Positions 43,647 to 51,704 of a stretch of DNA of 64,000 bases are shown here, one piece after another. The translations under genes were made by a program, and so were the position numbers. A model generated the notes under the pieces. It was given only the letters and a program-made list of their open reading frames with translations, was not told the origin of the DNA and did no database searches. This stretch comes from Paraplanobispora takensis. GTDB taxonomy: Bacteria; Actinomycetota; Actinomycetes; Streptosporangiales; Streptosporangiaceae. The stretch's first letter is position 1. The number at the start of each line of letters is the position of its first letter. The stretch is from positions 62,001 to 126,000 of the forward strand of contig NZ_BOOK01000020.1 of NCBI RefSeq assembly GCF_016863195.1. The letters run 5' to 3'.

Positions 43647-44879
43647 CTACGGTGCCGCCGTCTGCCACGGGGGCCTGGGGAACCGATCGTTCGCTTCCCG
43701 GACCGAGATGCCCTCGCGTTCGGCGAGCGCGGCCACGTCCCCGCTGTACTGGGCGGTTGCGAAGGAAGTCCCGCTCCATCTGGCGTAGCCGGGATCACCG
43801 AACGACTGTATGCCGTGCGAGACGAGCACTCCGTCGGCGTTCCGGTGCGAGATGTCGACATCGTCGGACAGGAAGGTGCTTTCCACGCCGACACCGCGTG
43901 CCTGCCTCTTCACCCAGGGCAACCGGGGACTGAACGACGCTCGTTCTCCGTTGGCGTCGGTGGCTCCGACGGCGACCACGTCGTCGAGGGCGGCCGGCCA
44001 GACCGGTGTCCGAGCTGTCATCTTCGGGTACGGCAACGGCTTTTCGATGTTCCCGTGGTTGCCCGCGGCGGCGATGAGCAGGATGTCGGAGGAGAGACGC
44101 TCGACCGCCCGCTGCAGGACGAGAGGAGGATCGTCGTCGTCGGTGACGGAGGCGAACGACATGTTGAGGATGTCCACCCCGGCGTCCCGGAACGCCACCA
44201 TCTCGTTGGCGACGTCCCAGGAGGAGGCGGTACCGCTCTCGTCCAGCACCGACCGGACGACGATCTCCGCGTTCGGAGCCTGCCGGACGATGACCCCGGT
44301 GACGAAGGTGGCGTGTGCCGTCGTGGAGGGCAGGCCCGTCGCGTTGCGGCGGAAGAGCGAGTCCCCGGCGGTCAGGTACCTGCCGTCCAGATCCTCGTGG
44401 GGGAACAGCATGGTGTCCAGGACACCGATCCGCTTCCGGTTCGGATGAGGCTCTCCGCGCTCGGGAAGATCGATCCTGGCTACCCGTACCGGATCTATCT
44501 CGTCTCCGCCGATGTGGGGTGAACCCCACACACCGCCCAGGAAACGGTTCTTGCCGAAGATCGGTTTCCGTGTCCTGTAGGTGGTCTCCTCCTTGGCCCT
44601 CTCACGCAGATAGAACAGGAGCAGGTCCAGATCCGTCGGCTCCGGCCTCTGCATGGAGCTCTCAAGGCCCTCTCGCCCGTAGGCGTCGATCGCTTCGGCG
44701 AGGCCGCTCAACTTGAGCCGCTGGAGGCCGAGCGCCTGGCTCTCGCTCCTCTCGCTCACCCCCACACCGAGTGACTGCAACTCCCGGTCGACGAAGCCGA
44801 CGTCGTTCAGGTCCACCACGATCTCGTCGTCTTGGAAGGCCGAGACCACGCTCTGCTGACCGCTGTCTTGTAGCGACAT
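43647..44879 (-). CDS. Cytoplasmic S8 (subtilisin-like) serine protease
   Basis: A 410-residue protease with no signal peptide or membrane helix, unlike most subtilases. The catalytic triad is complete: D155 in RIGVLDTMLF, H189 in TAHATFVTG and S372 in WSGTSFATAQ, with the oxyanion-hole Asn in IAAAGNHGN. The first ~150 residues are a charged N-terminal extension of unknown fold that may act as propeptide or interaction domain. ATG 44879 is preferred (GAGAGAGGCAGGG upstream); the frame continues to ATG 44924 without a good ribosome binding site. It is the first gene of the operon with the sigma factor. Confidence 0.88.
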   Translation of the reverse strand: MSLQDSGQQSVVSAFQDDEIVVDLNDVGFVDRELQSLGVGVSERSESQALGLQRLKLSGLAEAIDAYGREGLESSMQRPEPTDLDLLLFYLRERAKEETTYRTRKPIFGKNRFLGGVWGSPHIGGDEIDPVRVARIDLPERGEPHPNRKRIGVLDTMLFPHEDLDGRYLTAGDSLFRRNATGLPSTTAHATFVTGVIVRQAPNAEIVVRSVLDESGTASSWDVANEMVAFRDAGVDILNMSFASVTDDDDPPLVLQRAVERLSSDILLIAAAGNHGNIEKPLPYPKMTARTPVWPAALDDVVAVGATDANGERASFSPRLPWVKRQARGVGVESTFLSDDVDISHRNADGVLVSHGIQSFGDPGYARWSGTSFATAQYSGDVAALAEREGISVREANDRFPRPPWQTAAP

Positions 44880-44995
44880 GTAACCCTGCCTCTCTCCGGA
44901 ACGTCTCCAGAACGGGGAGCTCACATCGGTACGGAGGCGCTTTGTCGCCCGGCTGATACATCACAAGCGAAACTTTCTCCGGCACACTCCGGTGG
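44880..44995. promoter_or_regulatory. Divergent promoter region of the subtilase and TPR-CHAT genes
   Basis: 116 bp serving both directions. GGAAC (44898-44902) and GAAAC (44969-44973) resemble ECF -35 elements on the plus strand, but no convincing matching -10 is seen. CACACT (44983-44988) ends 7 nt before the CHAT GTG, the spacing used by leaderless genes in this window, although the hexamer is a weak -10. Confidence 0.35.
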
Positions 44996-47626
44996 GTGGA
45001 CGCGACGGAGCTGCTGCGGCTGGCGGAGGCCGACCCCGCACGGCTGGCATCGCTGGTGACCGAGACCGTGAGCCGGGCGCGGGCCGAGGGCGATCTCGTG
45101 CTGGAGTCGACCGCCGAGCGCGCCCTGGGCGCCGCGATGCTGTACCTGGACGGTCCCGACAGCGCGATGCGGCACCTGCGCGCCGCGATGCGGCTCGCCG
45201 AGCGGGCGGGCTCGGCCGAACTCGCCGCGGAGGCGCGGATCCGGCTCGCCCTGGTGATGAACGTCCGCGGCCGGCCCCGCCGGGCGATGCGGGAGATCGA
45301 AGCGGCGATGGGCGACCTGCGCGGCGCGGGGCGGGCCCGGGGGGAGGCGCAGCGCGCGGCGATCATGGCCCAGCTCGGCCACCACGACGAGGCGTTCGCC
45401 GGTTTCCGGGCGGTGATGCCCGTCCTGCGCCGCGACGGGGACCGCGTGTGGCTGCAGCGGGTGCTGTCCAACCGCGGGGTGATCCACGGCTACCGGAACG
45501 AGTTCGGCGCGGCGGAGGCGGACCTGCGCGAGGCGGAACGGCTGTGCCAGCTGCTGGACCTGACGTTGTCGCTGGGATTCGTCCAGCAGAACCTGGGCTG
45601 GGTGAACGCCATGCGCGGCGACGTGCCCGAGGCCCTGCACTATCTCAGCCTCGCCGAGCGCTGCTTCCGCAGGCTGGGGGCGCCGCTGGGCGAGCTGTTC
45701 ACCGACCGCAGCCAGCTCCTGCTCTCCGTCGGGCTGGTGTCGGAGGCGGGGGAGGCCGCCGAGGAGGCCGTACGGCTCTTCGAGCGCGAGCACCGGCAGC
45801 TCGGGCTGCCCGAGGCGCGGTTGCTGCTGGCCCGCGCGGCCGTCATGCAGGGCGACGACGCGCGGGCCCGGCTGGAGGCGCAGAGCGCGGAGCGCGAGTT
45901 CGCCCGGCAGAACCGGGCGGGGTGGGCGACCCTGGCCCACTTCGTGGTGCTGCGATCGAGCGTGAACCGGGGGCAGCGCTCACCGGCGACGCTGCACGCC
46001 CTGGAGCGGTGCGCCGCCGCGCTGCTCGACGCCGGGTGGCCCGCCGCCGCGTTGGAGGCCCGCCTGCTGGTCGCGCAGGACGCCCTCGAACGGGGCTGGT
46101 CGGATCGCGCGTGCGTCCTGCTGGGGGAGGCCGCCCGGGCCCGCCGTCGCGGGCCGGCCCTGACCCGGGCGAGGGCCTGGCACGCCGCGGCGCTGCTGCG
46201 GCTCACGCAGGGCAACCGCCGCGGGGCCAGGAGCGCGATCCGTACGGCCCTGCGCGTCCTGGACGAGCACCGGGCCACGTTCGGCGCGACCGACCTGCGC
46301 GCGCACTTCTCCGAGTACCGGGTGGACCTGGCGGAGCTGGGACTGCGCATGGCCTTCGAGGAGGGCTCGGCGGCGCGCGTGCTGAGCTGGGCCGAGCAGG
46401 GCCGGGCGAGTCATCTGCTGATACCGCCGGCGCGCCCGCCGGACGATCCCCGGCTGGCCGACGCCCTGGCCGAGCTGCGCGCCACGGTCCGGCGGATCCA
46501 GGCACGGCGGGCCGCGGGACAGGGCGCCGGACGGCTCCTGCACCGTCAGATCACCCTTGAGGAGGACATCCGGGACTACTGCCGGCAGAGCTCGGTGTCC
46601 TCTCTGGAGCCGACCGAGCCGGTGCCGGCCGACCGGCTGGCGCAGGCCCTCGGGGACGCCGTCCTGGTGGAGTTCGTCAGCCTCGACGGGAGGCTGCACG
46701 CCATCACCGTCGTCGACGGCCGCGTCCGGCTGAGGAGCCTGGGAGCGCTGTCGCCGATCACCGACCTCGTCGAGCGGGTGCCCTTCGCCCTGCACCGGCT
46801 GGCCCGCCGTCACGCCAGCCCGGACAGCCGGGCGGCCGCGGTGGCGATGCTCCGGCACGCCGCGGCCGAGCTGGACGCGATCCTGTTCGGCCCGCTCGCC
46901 GCCGACCTGGCCGACCGGCCGCTGGTGCTCGTCCCCACCGGCCCGCTCCAGTCGCTGGCCTGGTCCGTCCTGCCCTCCTGTGCGGGGCGTCCGCTCAGCC
47001 TGTCGCCGTCGGCGACCCTGTGGCACCTGGCCGGCCGCAGGCGGTCGCCGGAGGGGCCGGTGGTCGCCGCCGCCGGTCCGGCCCTGTCGGGCGCCCGGAG
47101 CGAGGCCGAGGCGGTGGCCGGGATCCACTCCGCCTCGGCCCTGGTGGAGTCGGCCGCGACCGTCGAGGCGGTCATCAAGGCGGTCGACGGCGCGCGCCTG
47201 GCCCACCTGGCGGCGCACGGGCACCTCCACCCCACCAACCCGCTGTTCTCCTCGCTGCGGTTCGCCGACGGCCCGCTGACCGTCTACGACCTGGAGCAGC
47301 TGCGGAACTCACCGCAGATCGTCATCCTGGCGGCGTGCGACAGCGGGCGGTCGGTGATCCGGGCGGGGGACGAGCTCCTCGGGCTCAGCGCGAGCCTGCT
47401 GGCCCGCGGCGCCCGCAACATCATCGCCTCGGTGGTCCCCATCCCGGACACCGAGACGGCCACCCTCATGATCACTCTGCACGAGTTCCTGGCCACCGGG
47501 CATTCCGCCGCCGAGGCCCTGGCACGGGCCCAGCGGCAGGTGGCGGCCGAGGACACCCAGGCGATGGCCGCGGCGTCCGCCGGGTTCGTGTCGATGGGGG
47601 CGGACTGCACGCTGTCCGGCGTCTGA
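44996..47626 (+). CDS. TPR-CHAT (caspase-like) protease
   Basis: An 876-residue two-part protein. Residues 1 to about 480 are helical repeats of TPR type (for example GDLVLESTAERALGAAMLYL, EALHYLSLAERCFRRLG). Residues about 550-876 form a CHAT domain, the clan CD caspase/separase-related fold. The catalytic dyad is present: H741 in HLAAHGHLHP and C781 in VILAACDSG, followed by LGLSASLLARGARNIIASVVPIPD. CHAT proteases with TPR sensors cut partner proteins on receiving a signal; Csx29 of type III-E CRISPR is the best-known example. GTG 44996 is chosen as the start; there is no clear Shine-Dalgarno sequence. It is divergent from the subtilase-sigma operon. Confidence 0.9.
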   Translation: MDATELLRLAEADPARLASLVTETVSRARAEGDLVLESTAERALGAAMLYLDGPDSAMRHLRAAMRLAERAGSAELAAEARIRLALVMNVRGRPRRAMREIEAAMGDLRGAGRARGEAQRAAIMAQLGHHDEAFAGFRAVMPVLRRDGDRVWLQRVLSNRGVIHGYRNEFGAAEADLREAERLCQLLDLTLSLGFVQQNLGWVNAMRGDVPEALHYLSLAERCFRRLGAPLGELFTDRSQLLLSVGLVSEAGEAAEEAVRLFEREHRQLGLPEARLLLARAAVMQGDDARARLEAQSAEREFARQNRAGWATLAHFVVLRSSVNRGQRSPATLHALERCAAALLDAGWPAAALEARLLVAQDALERGWSDRACVLLGEAARARRRGPALTRARAWHAAALLRLTQGNRRGARSAIRTALRVLDEHRATFGATDLRAHFSEYRVDLAELGLRMAFEEGSAARVLSWAEQGRASHLLIPPARPPDDPRLADALAELRATVRRIQARRAAGQGAGRLLHRQITLEEDIRDYCRQSSVSSLEPTEPVPADRLAQALGDAVLVEFVSLDGRLHAITVVDGRVRLRSLGALSPITDLVERVPFALHRLARRHASPDSRAAAVAMLRHAAAELDAILFGPLAADLADRPLVLVPTGPLQSLAWSVLPSCAGRPLSLSPSATLWHLAGRRRSPEGPVVAAAGPALSGARSEAEAVAGIHSASALVESAATVEAVIKAVDGARLAHLAAHGHLHPTNPLFSSLRFADGPLTVYDLEQLRNSPQIVILAACDSGRSVIRAGDELLGLSASLLARGARNIIASVVPIPDTETATLMITLHEFLATGHSAAEALARAQRQVAAEDTQAMAAASAGFVSMGADCTLSGV

Positions 47627-47701
47627 TCAGGCCGCCGTCTGATCAGGGCCGCCCTCTGACCGGATCCGCCGTCTGATCGGGTCCGGCGTCTGACCGGGCC
47701 C
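47618..47701 (+). repeat. Five degenerate 17-bp tandem repeats at the end of the CHAT gene
   Basis: Units of about 17 bp with consensus GCCGTCTGATCGGGTCC run from 47618 to 47701, with a partial sixth after. The first unit contains the stop codon of the TPR-CHAT gene (47624-47626). Units differ by one to four bases. Confidence 0.85.
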
Positions 47702-47760
47702 GCCGTACGCGTCTGAAAACCGCGAGCCTGTCGGGGATATCGGCTGATTTACTGGCCGAT

Positions 47761-48597
47761 ATGACGACTCTTCATGACAAGGCCGTGCTCTTCGACTCGC
47801 TTCACCGGAGCGGGAACGCACTCGTCCTCGCCAACGCCTGGGACGTGGTCAGCGCCCGGCTGATCGAGGAGGCGGGGGCGAAGGCGATCGCCACCACCAG
47901 CGCCGGCGTCGCCTGGGCGCTGGGCGCCCCCGACGGCAACAAGCTCGACCGGGACCGGGCGATCGATCTCATCGCGCGCGTCGCCTCGGCGGTGGAGGTC
48001 CCCGTCACCGCCGACATCGAGAGCGGCTTCGCCGACAAGCCCGAGGGGGTCGCCGAGACCGTCAGGGGTGTGCTGGAGGCCGGCGCCGTGGGGGTGAACA
48101 TCGAGGACTCGACCGACGACCCGTCCGTGCCGCTGCGGCCGGTCGAGGAGCAGGCCGCCCGGCTCTCCGCGGCCCGCGAGGCCGCCGACGCCATGAACGT
48201 GCCGCTGTACGTCAACGCCCGGGTGGACGTCTTCATCCGCGCGGTCGGCGACCCCGCCGACCGGCTCCGGACGGCCCTCGACCGCGCCGCCGCCTACCTC
48301 GCGGCCGGGGCCAGCGGCGTCTTCGTCCCCGCCGTCATCGACCCGCAGACGGTGTCGGCCCTGGTCGAGGGCGTGGACGGGCCGCTGAACGTCCTGGCGG
48401 GACCGGGCGCCCCGAGCATCGGGGAGCTGTCGGCCCTCGGCGTGGCCCGGGTCAGCGTCGGCTCCTCCATCGCCGTGGCCTCCTACGCGTTCGCCCGGAG
48501 GGCGGCCCAGGAGGTGCTGGGCGCGGGCACCTACGAGTCCCTGGCCTCGGACATCGGCTACCGCGACATCAACGCGCTCCTGAGCGGCCGGGACTGA
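47761..48597 (+). CDS. Isocitrate lyase / PEP mutase superfamily enzyme
   Basis: A 278-residue TIM-barrel enzyme. It has NAWDVVSARLIEEAGAKAIATTSAG near the start, the metal-binding stretch VPVTADIESGF, and GVNIEDSTDD. These fit the PEP phosphonomutase/2-methylisocitrate lyase/oxaloacetate hydrolase group. The loop Cys of true lyases (KKCGH) is not seen, so cleavage of (methyl)isocitrate is unlikely and a hydrolase or mutase-like reaction on a small keto acid is more probable. The substrate is not known. It is monocistronic. Confidence 0.85.
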   Translation: MTTLHDKAVLFDSLHRSGNALVLANAWDVVSARLIEEAGAKAIATTSAGVAWALGAPDGNKLDRDRAIDLIARVASAVEVPVTADIESGFADKPEGVAETVRGVLEAGAVGVNIEDSTDDPSVPLRPVEEQAARLSAAREAADAMNVPLYVNARVDVFIRAVGDPADRLRTALDRAAAYLAAGASGVFVPAVIDPQTVSALVEGVDGPLNVLAGPGAPSIGELSALGVARVSVGSSIAVASYAFARRAAQEVLGAGTYESLASDIGYRDINALLSGRD

Positions 48598-48715
48598 GAC
48601 CGCCCCGGGACGCCGCCGCCGGCCGGCGTTCCGGGCGCCGCCGTCAGCCGACGGTGCGCAGTTCGTCAGCGCGCTCCCCGAAGCTCTGGTCGACGGCTTC
48701 GAGAGGGAGGACGAG

Positions 48716-49849
48716 ATGGAGAACATCGTCGCCGGCGGCCCGGACGCGTTCATGGCGGTGCGGTACCTGACGGTGCGCGGCGGCCAGCGGGAGATCGGCC
48801 GGGCGCTGGCCGAGGAGGCGCGGGCGGTCTCCCGCTGGAGACCGGCGCCCGCGGACCCGGCGGTGAACGCCGATCGGATGGCCTGGTTCGAGAGGCACTG
48901 GCCGCAGCACCACGAGCGGATCCTCGGCATCGCCGAGGTGTTCGGGGTGGACCCGCTGACCTCCTACGTGGAGGGTCTTCCCGGGTTCCCCGGCGGGTCG
49001 GGGTGCTCGGTCGTCTGGTCCCCCGCCGCGGCGGGTCCCGACGGCCGCATCCGGATCGGACGCAACTACGACTTCTTCACCATGAGCATGACCCGGCTCA
49101 TCCGGTCGATGACCGGGCAGGAGACGGGGCCCTCGGACGAGCCTCCCATGGCCTCGCGGCCCTACGTGATCGCGATGATCCCGGACGAGGGGCTGTCCTC
49201 CACCGCGGTCACCATGAACGAGCTGGACGGATGCATGGAGGGCATCAACTCGGCCGGCCTCACCGTGGCCCTGCTGATCGCCGACGCCGAGGCCACCGCC
49301 GGCGGGCCGGTCATGGCGCCGCCCGCCGCCGGGGTGAACGAGGTGCAGCTTCCCCGCTTCGTCCTCGACACCTGCGCGGACGTCGAGGAGGCCGAGCGGG
49401 CCCTGCTCGCCGCGGAGCAGTACGTCACCGGCGTGGCCTGCCACTATCTGATCGCCGACGCCTCGGGGCGGGCGTTCGTCTGGGAACGGGGTGACGACGG
49501 CTCGCGGCACGTCGTCGAACCGGGGAAAGGGGCGATGTGCGTGACGAACTATCCCCTGCACCGCCACCCCGACGTCTCCGCCCTGCCGCAGGACACCGAG
49601 CACTCCTTCCGGACGTACGAGCGGGCGCGGACGCTGGCCGGTCTGACCAGGGACGGCGTCTCGGGGACGGGGCTGCGCGACGTCCTGGACGCGGTCGCGT
49701 TCACCCGGGAGGGCGAGCCGTGGCGGACGCTCTGGCGGAGCGTCTTCGAACCGGAGGAGCGGACGATGTCGGTCCGGTTCTATCTCGGGGAGGACCCGCG
49801 GGACGGGATCCGCCACAGCGACGAGATCGTCTTCAGCGCGGGCCGCTGA
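48716..49849 (+). CDS. C45-family (acyltransferase/amidohydrolase) Ntn-type protein
   Basis: A 377-residue protein. GGSGC97SVVW followed by GRNYDFF is the pattern of linear-amide C-N hydrolases of peptidase family C45 (isopenicillin N acyltransferase-like), in which the chain self-cleaves before the Cys and that Cys becomes the N-terminal nucleophile. GINSAGLTVALL, also family-typical, follows. Members act on small amides such as acyl amino acids or beta-lactams; the substrate here is unknown. ATG 48716 has GAGAGGGAGG upstream. The gene is convergent with the aquaporin gene, 9 bp apart. Confidence 0.82.
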   Translation: MENIVAGGPDAFMAVRYLTVRGGQREIGRALAEEARAVSRWRPAPADPAVNADRMAWFERHWPQHHERILGIAEVFGVDPLTSYVEGLPGFPGGSGCSVVWSPAAAGPDGRIRIGRNYDFFTMSMTRLIRSMTGQETGPSDEPPMASRPYVIAMIPDEGLSSTAVTMNELDGCMEGINSAGLTVALLIADAEATAGGPVMAPPAAGVNEVQLPRFVLDTCADVEEAERALLAAEQYVTGVACHYLIADASGRAFVWERGDDGSRHVVEPGKGAMCVTNYPLHRHPDVSALPQDTEHSFRTYERARTLAGLTRDGVSGTGLRDVLDAVAFTREGEPWRTLWRSVFEPEERTMSVRFYLGEDPRDGIRHSDEIVFSAGR

Positions 49850-49858
49850 CCCGTCCCG

Positions 49859-50542
49859 TCACTCGGCGTTCTCCCCGGCGGTGCGGGAGTGGTGGATCCC
49901 GGCCGCGACGGCCGCCGCCACGACGGCACCGGACAGCGGGGCGGCGACGAACAGCCAGAGCTGTTCGAGCCGCTCTCCTCCGGCGAAGAGGGCGGGACCG
50001 ACGGAACGGGCGGGGTTGACCGAGGCGCCGGTGAGCGGCAGGCCGGCCAGGCAGGCCGCCGCCAGCGCGGTGCCGACCGCGGGCGCCGCGGCGTGCCCGA
50101 GGGCGACGTGGTCGGTGACCAGCAGATAGGTCAGCACGACGAGCATGGTGAGCAGCGCCTCCAGCAGGAAGGCGCCGGTGCCGTTCACCGCCGAGCCGAA
50201 GCCGTTGGAACCCAGGGCCTTGGTCCGGTCGGTGATCTCGCCGACGCTCAGCGTCAGCTTGAGCAGCGCCGCCCCCACGACCCCGCCGGCCAGCTGGGCG
50301 CCGACGTAGCCCGCCGCCTCCGCCGCCCGCATGCGCCCGGACACGAACACGCCCAGGGTCACGGCCGGGTTGAGGTGACAGCCGGAGACGGGCCCGATGC
50401 CGTGGGCGAGGGCGGCCAGGACCAGCCCGAAGGCGAGGGCCACCCCCACGGCGCCGATCTTGTCGATGGCGAAGACGGCGCTGCCGACGGCGAAGTAGAC
50501 CAGGACGAACGTACCGGCCAGCTCGGCCACGTATCGCTTCAT
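49859..50542 (-). CDS. MIP-family aquaporin (AqpZ-like)
   Basis: A 227-residue channel with six helices and two half-helix NPA motifs, GCHLNPAVTLG and GASVNPARSVG. The start MKRYVAELAGTFVLVYFAVGSAV is typical of AqpZ proteins. The length and lack of long loops favour a water channel over a glycerol facilitator, but selectivity residues were not analysed further. It is 70 bp downstream of the HtrA-like gene start region on the same strand and may be cotranscribed with it. Confidence 0.92.
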   Translation of the reverse strand: MKRYVAELAGTFVLVYFAVGSAVFAIDKIGAVGVALAFGLVLAALAHGIGPVSGCHLNPAVTLGVFVSGRMRAAEAAGYVGAQLAGGVVGAALLKLTLSVGEITDRTKALGSNGFGSAVNGTGAFLLEALLTMLVVLTYLLVTDHVALGHAAAPAVGTALAAACLAGLPLTGASVNPARSVGPALFAGGERLEQLWLFVAAPLSGAVVAAAVAAGIHHSRTAGENAE

Positions 50543-50611
50543 GTGCTGCCCCCATGGGACGAATCGTGTCGATCGGTCGCCGGGGGGCTGACGTGGGAGA
50601 GGCCGGGAGCC

Positions 50612-51697
50612 TCACCCCGGAGGATCGGTGGAGAGTTCTCCCAGAGTGACGGTGACGGTGGTGGTGGAGCCGTCGGAGCGCAGGACCTCCACCTTGGCCT
50701 CGTCTCCGGGGTCGAGGGTGGCCAGCAGCTCGGACAGGGCCTGGGTGGTCGGGACCTCGGTGCCGTTGATCGAGACGATCACGTCACCGGGCTGGATGCC
50801 CGCGCGCGCCGCGCCGCCGTCCGGGGACACCTCCACGACGCCGACGCCGGAGGGCCTGCCGTCGGGACCGGCCAGGGTCCGCACCGTGACGCCGAGGGCG
50901 GCCCGGCGGGTGTTGGTGACCTCGCCGCTCTTGACGATCTGCCCGGCGATGTCGGTCGCGGTGTTGGACGGGATCGCGAAGCCGATGCCCGGGGCCGCCC
51001 CGCCGCCGAGCTCGGGGACGGTGGCCGCGAGGGTCGGGATGCCGATGACCTCGCCCGCGAGGTTGACCAGCGCGCCGCCGCTGTTGCCCGGGTTGATCGC
51101 GGCGGAGGTCTGGATGGCGTTGGTGATCGTGGCGCCGGGGGAGCCGGCCTCCGAGGGCTCGGTCACCGTACGGCCCAGCGCGGAGACGATGCCGTCGGTC
51201 ACGCTGCTGCCCAGGCCGAGCGGGTTGCCCATGGCCAGCACGATCTGGCCGACCCGGAGCTTGGAGGAGTCGCCGAAGGTGGCGGGCCTGAGCCCGCTGG
51301 GATCGTCCACCTTGATCACGGCCAGGTCGCCGAGCGGGAAGGACGCGACCAGCCGCGCCTGGCGGGGGGCGCCGCCGCTGGCGAGGGACACCTGGAAGCG
51401 CCGGGCGTCGCCCACCACGTGGGCGTTGGTCACGATGTGGCCTGAGGTGTCGTAGACGACCCCCGAACCCAGGCCGCTCTCGGTGTTGATCTGCACGATG
51501 GACGGCAGCACGCCCGCGATGACCTTCTCGTAGGCCGACTCCAGGGCGACGGGGTCGGTCACGGCGGGGGAGCCGGCAGCGGTGGTGGCGGCGACCGGGC
51601 GGGGAGACTGCGTGTCCGCACTGCATCCCGTGAGCGTGACGGCCGCGGCGGCGAGGAGCGCCAGTGGTGCCGATGGTCTTCCCATGCGGCCTACCAT
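50612..51697 (-). CDS. HtrA/DegP-like serine protease with PDZ domain
   Basis: A 361-residue lipoprotein protease. The signal ends in VTLTGC. The trypsin-like domain has NAHVV (His), FPLGDLAVIKV (Asp) and NPGNSGGAL (Ser). One PDZ domain follows (GVGVVEVSPDGGAARAGIQPGDVIVSINGTEV). It would degrade or check misfolded envelope proteins outside the membrane. ATG 51697 starts 7 bp after the acyl-CoA synthetase stop, so the two share a transcript; ATG 51685 is also possible. Confidence 0.92.
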   Translation of the reverse strand: MVGRMGRPSAPLALLAAAAVTLTGCSADTQSPRPVAATTAAGSPAVTDPVALESAYEKVIAGVLPSIVQINTESGLGSGVVYDTSGHIVTNAHVVGDARRFQVSLASGGAPRQARLVASFPLGDLAVIKVDDPSGLRPATFGDSSKLRVGQIVLAMGNPLGLGSSVTDGIVSALGRTVTEPSEAGSPGATITNAIQTSAAINPGNSGGALVNLAGEVIGIPTLAATVPELGGGAAPGIGFAIPSNTATDIAGQIVKSGEVTNTRRAALGVTVRTLAGPDGRPSGVGVVEVSPDGGAARAGIQPGDVIVSINGTEVPTTQALSELLATLDPGDEAKVEVLRSDGSTTTVTVTLGELSTDPPG

Positions 51698-51704
51698 TCC
51701 CCGC

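Noticed and set aside
44880-44924. N-terminal extension of the subtilase from ATG 44924
   Set aside because: There is no Shine-Dalgarno sequence before 44924, while ATG 44879 has one; the extension may still be translated at low level.
47618-47720. CRISPR array at the repeats after the CHAT gene
   Set aside because: The units are contiguous 17-mers without spacers, and no cas gene is nearby.
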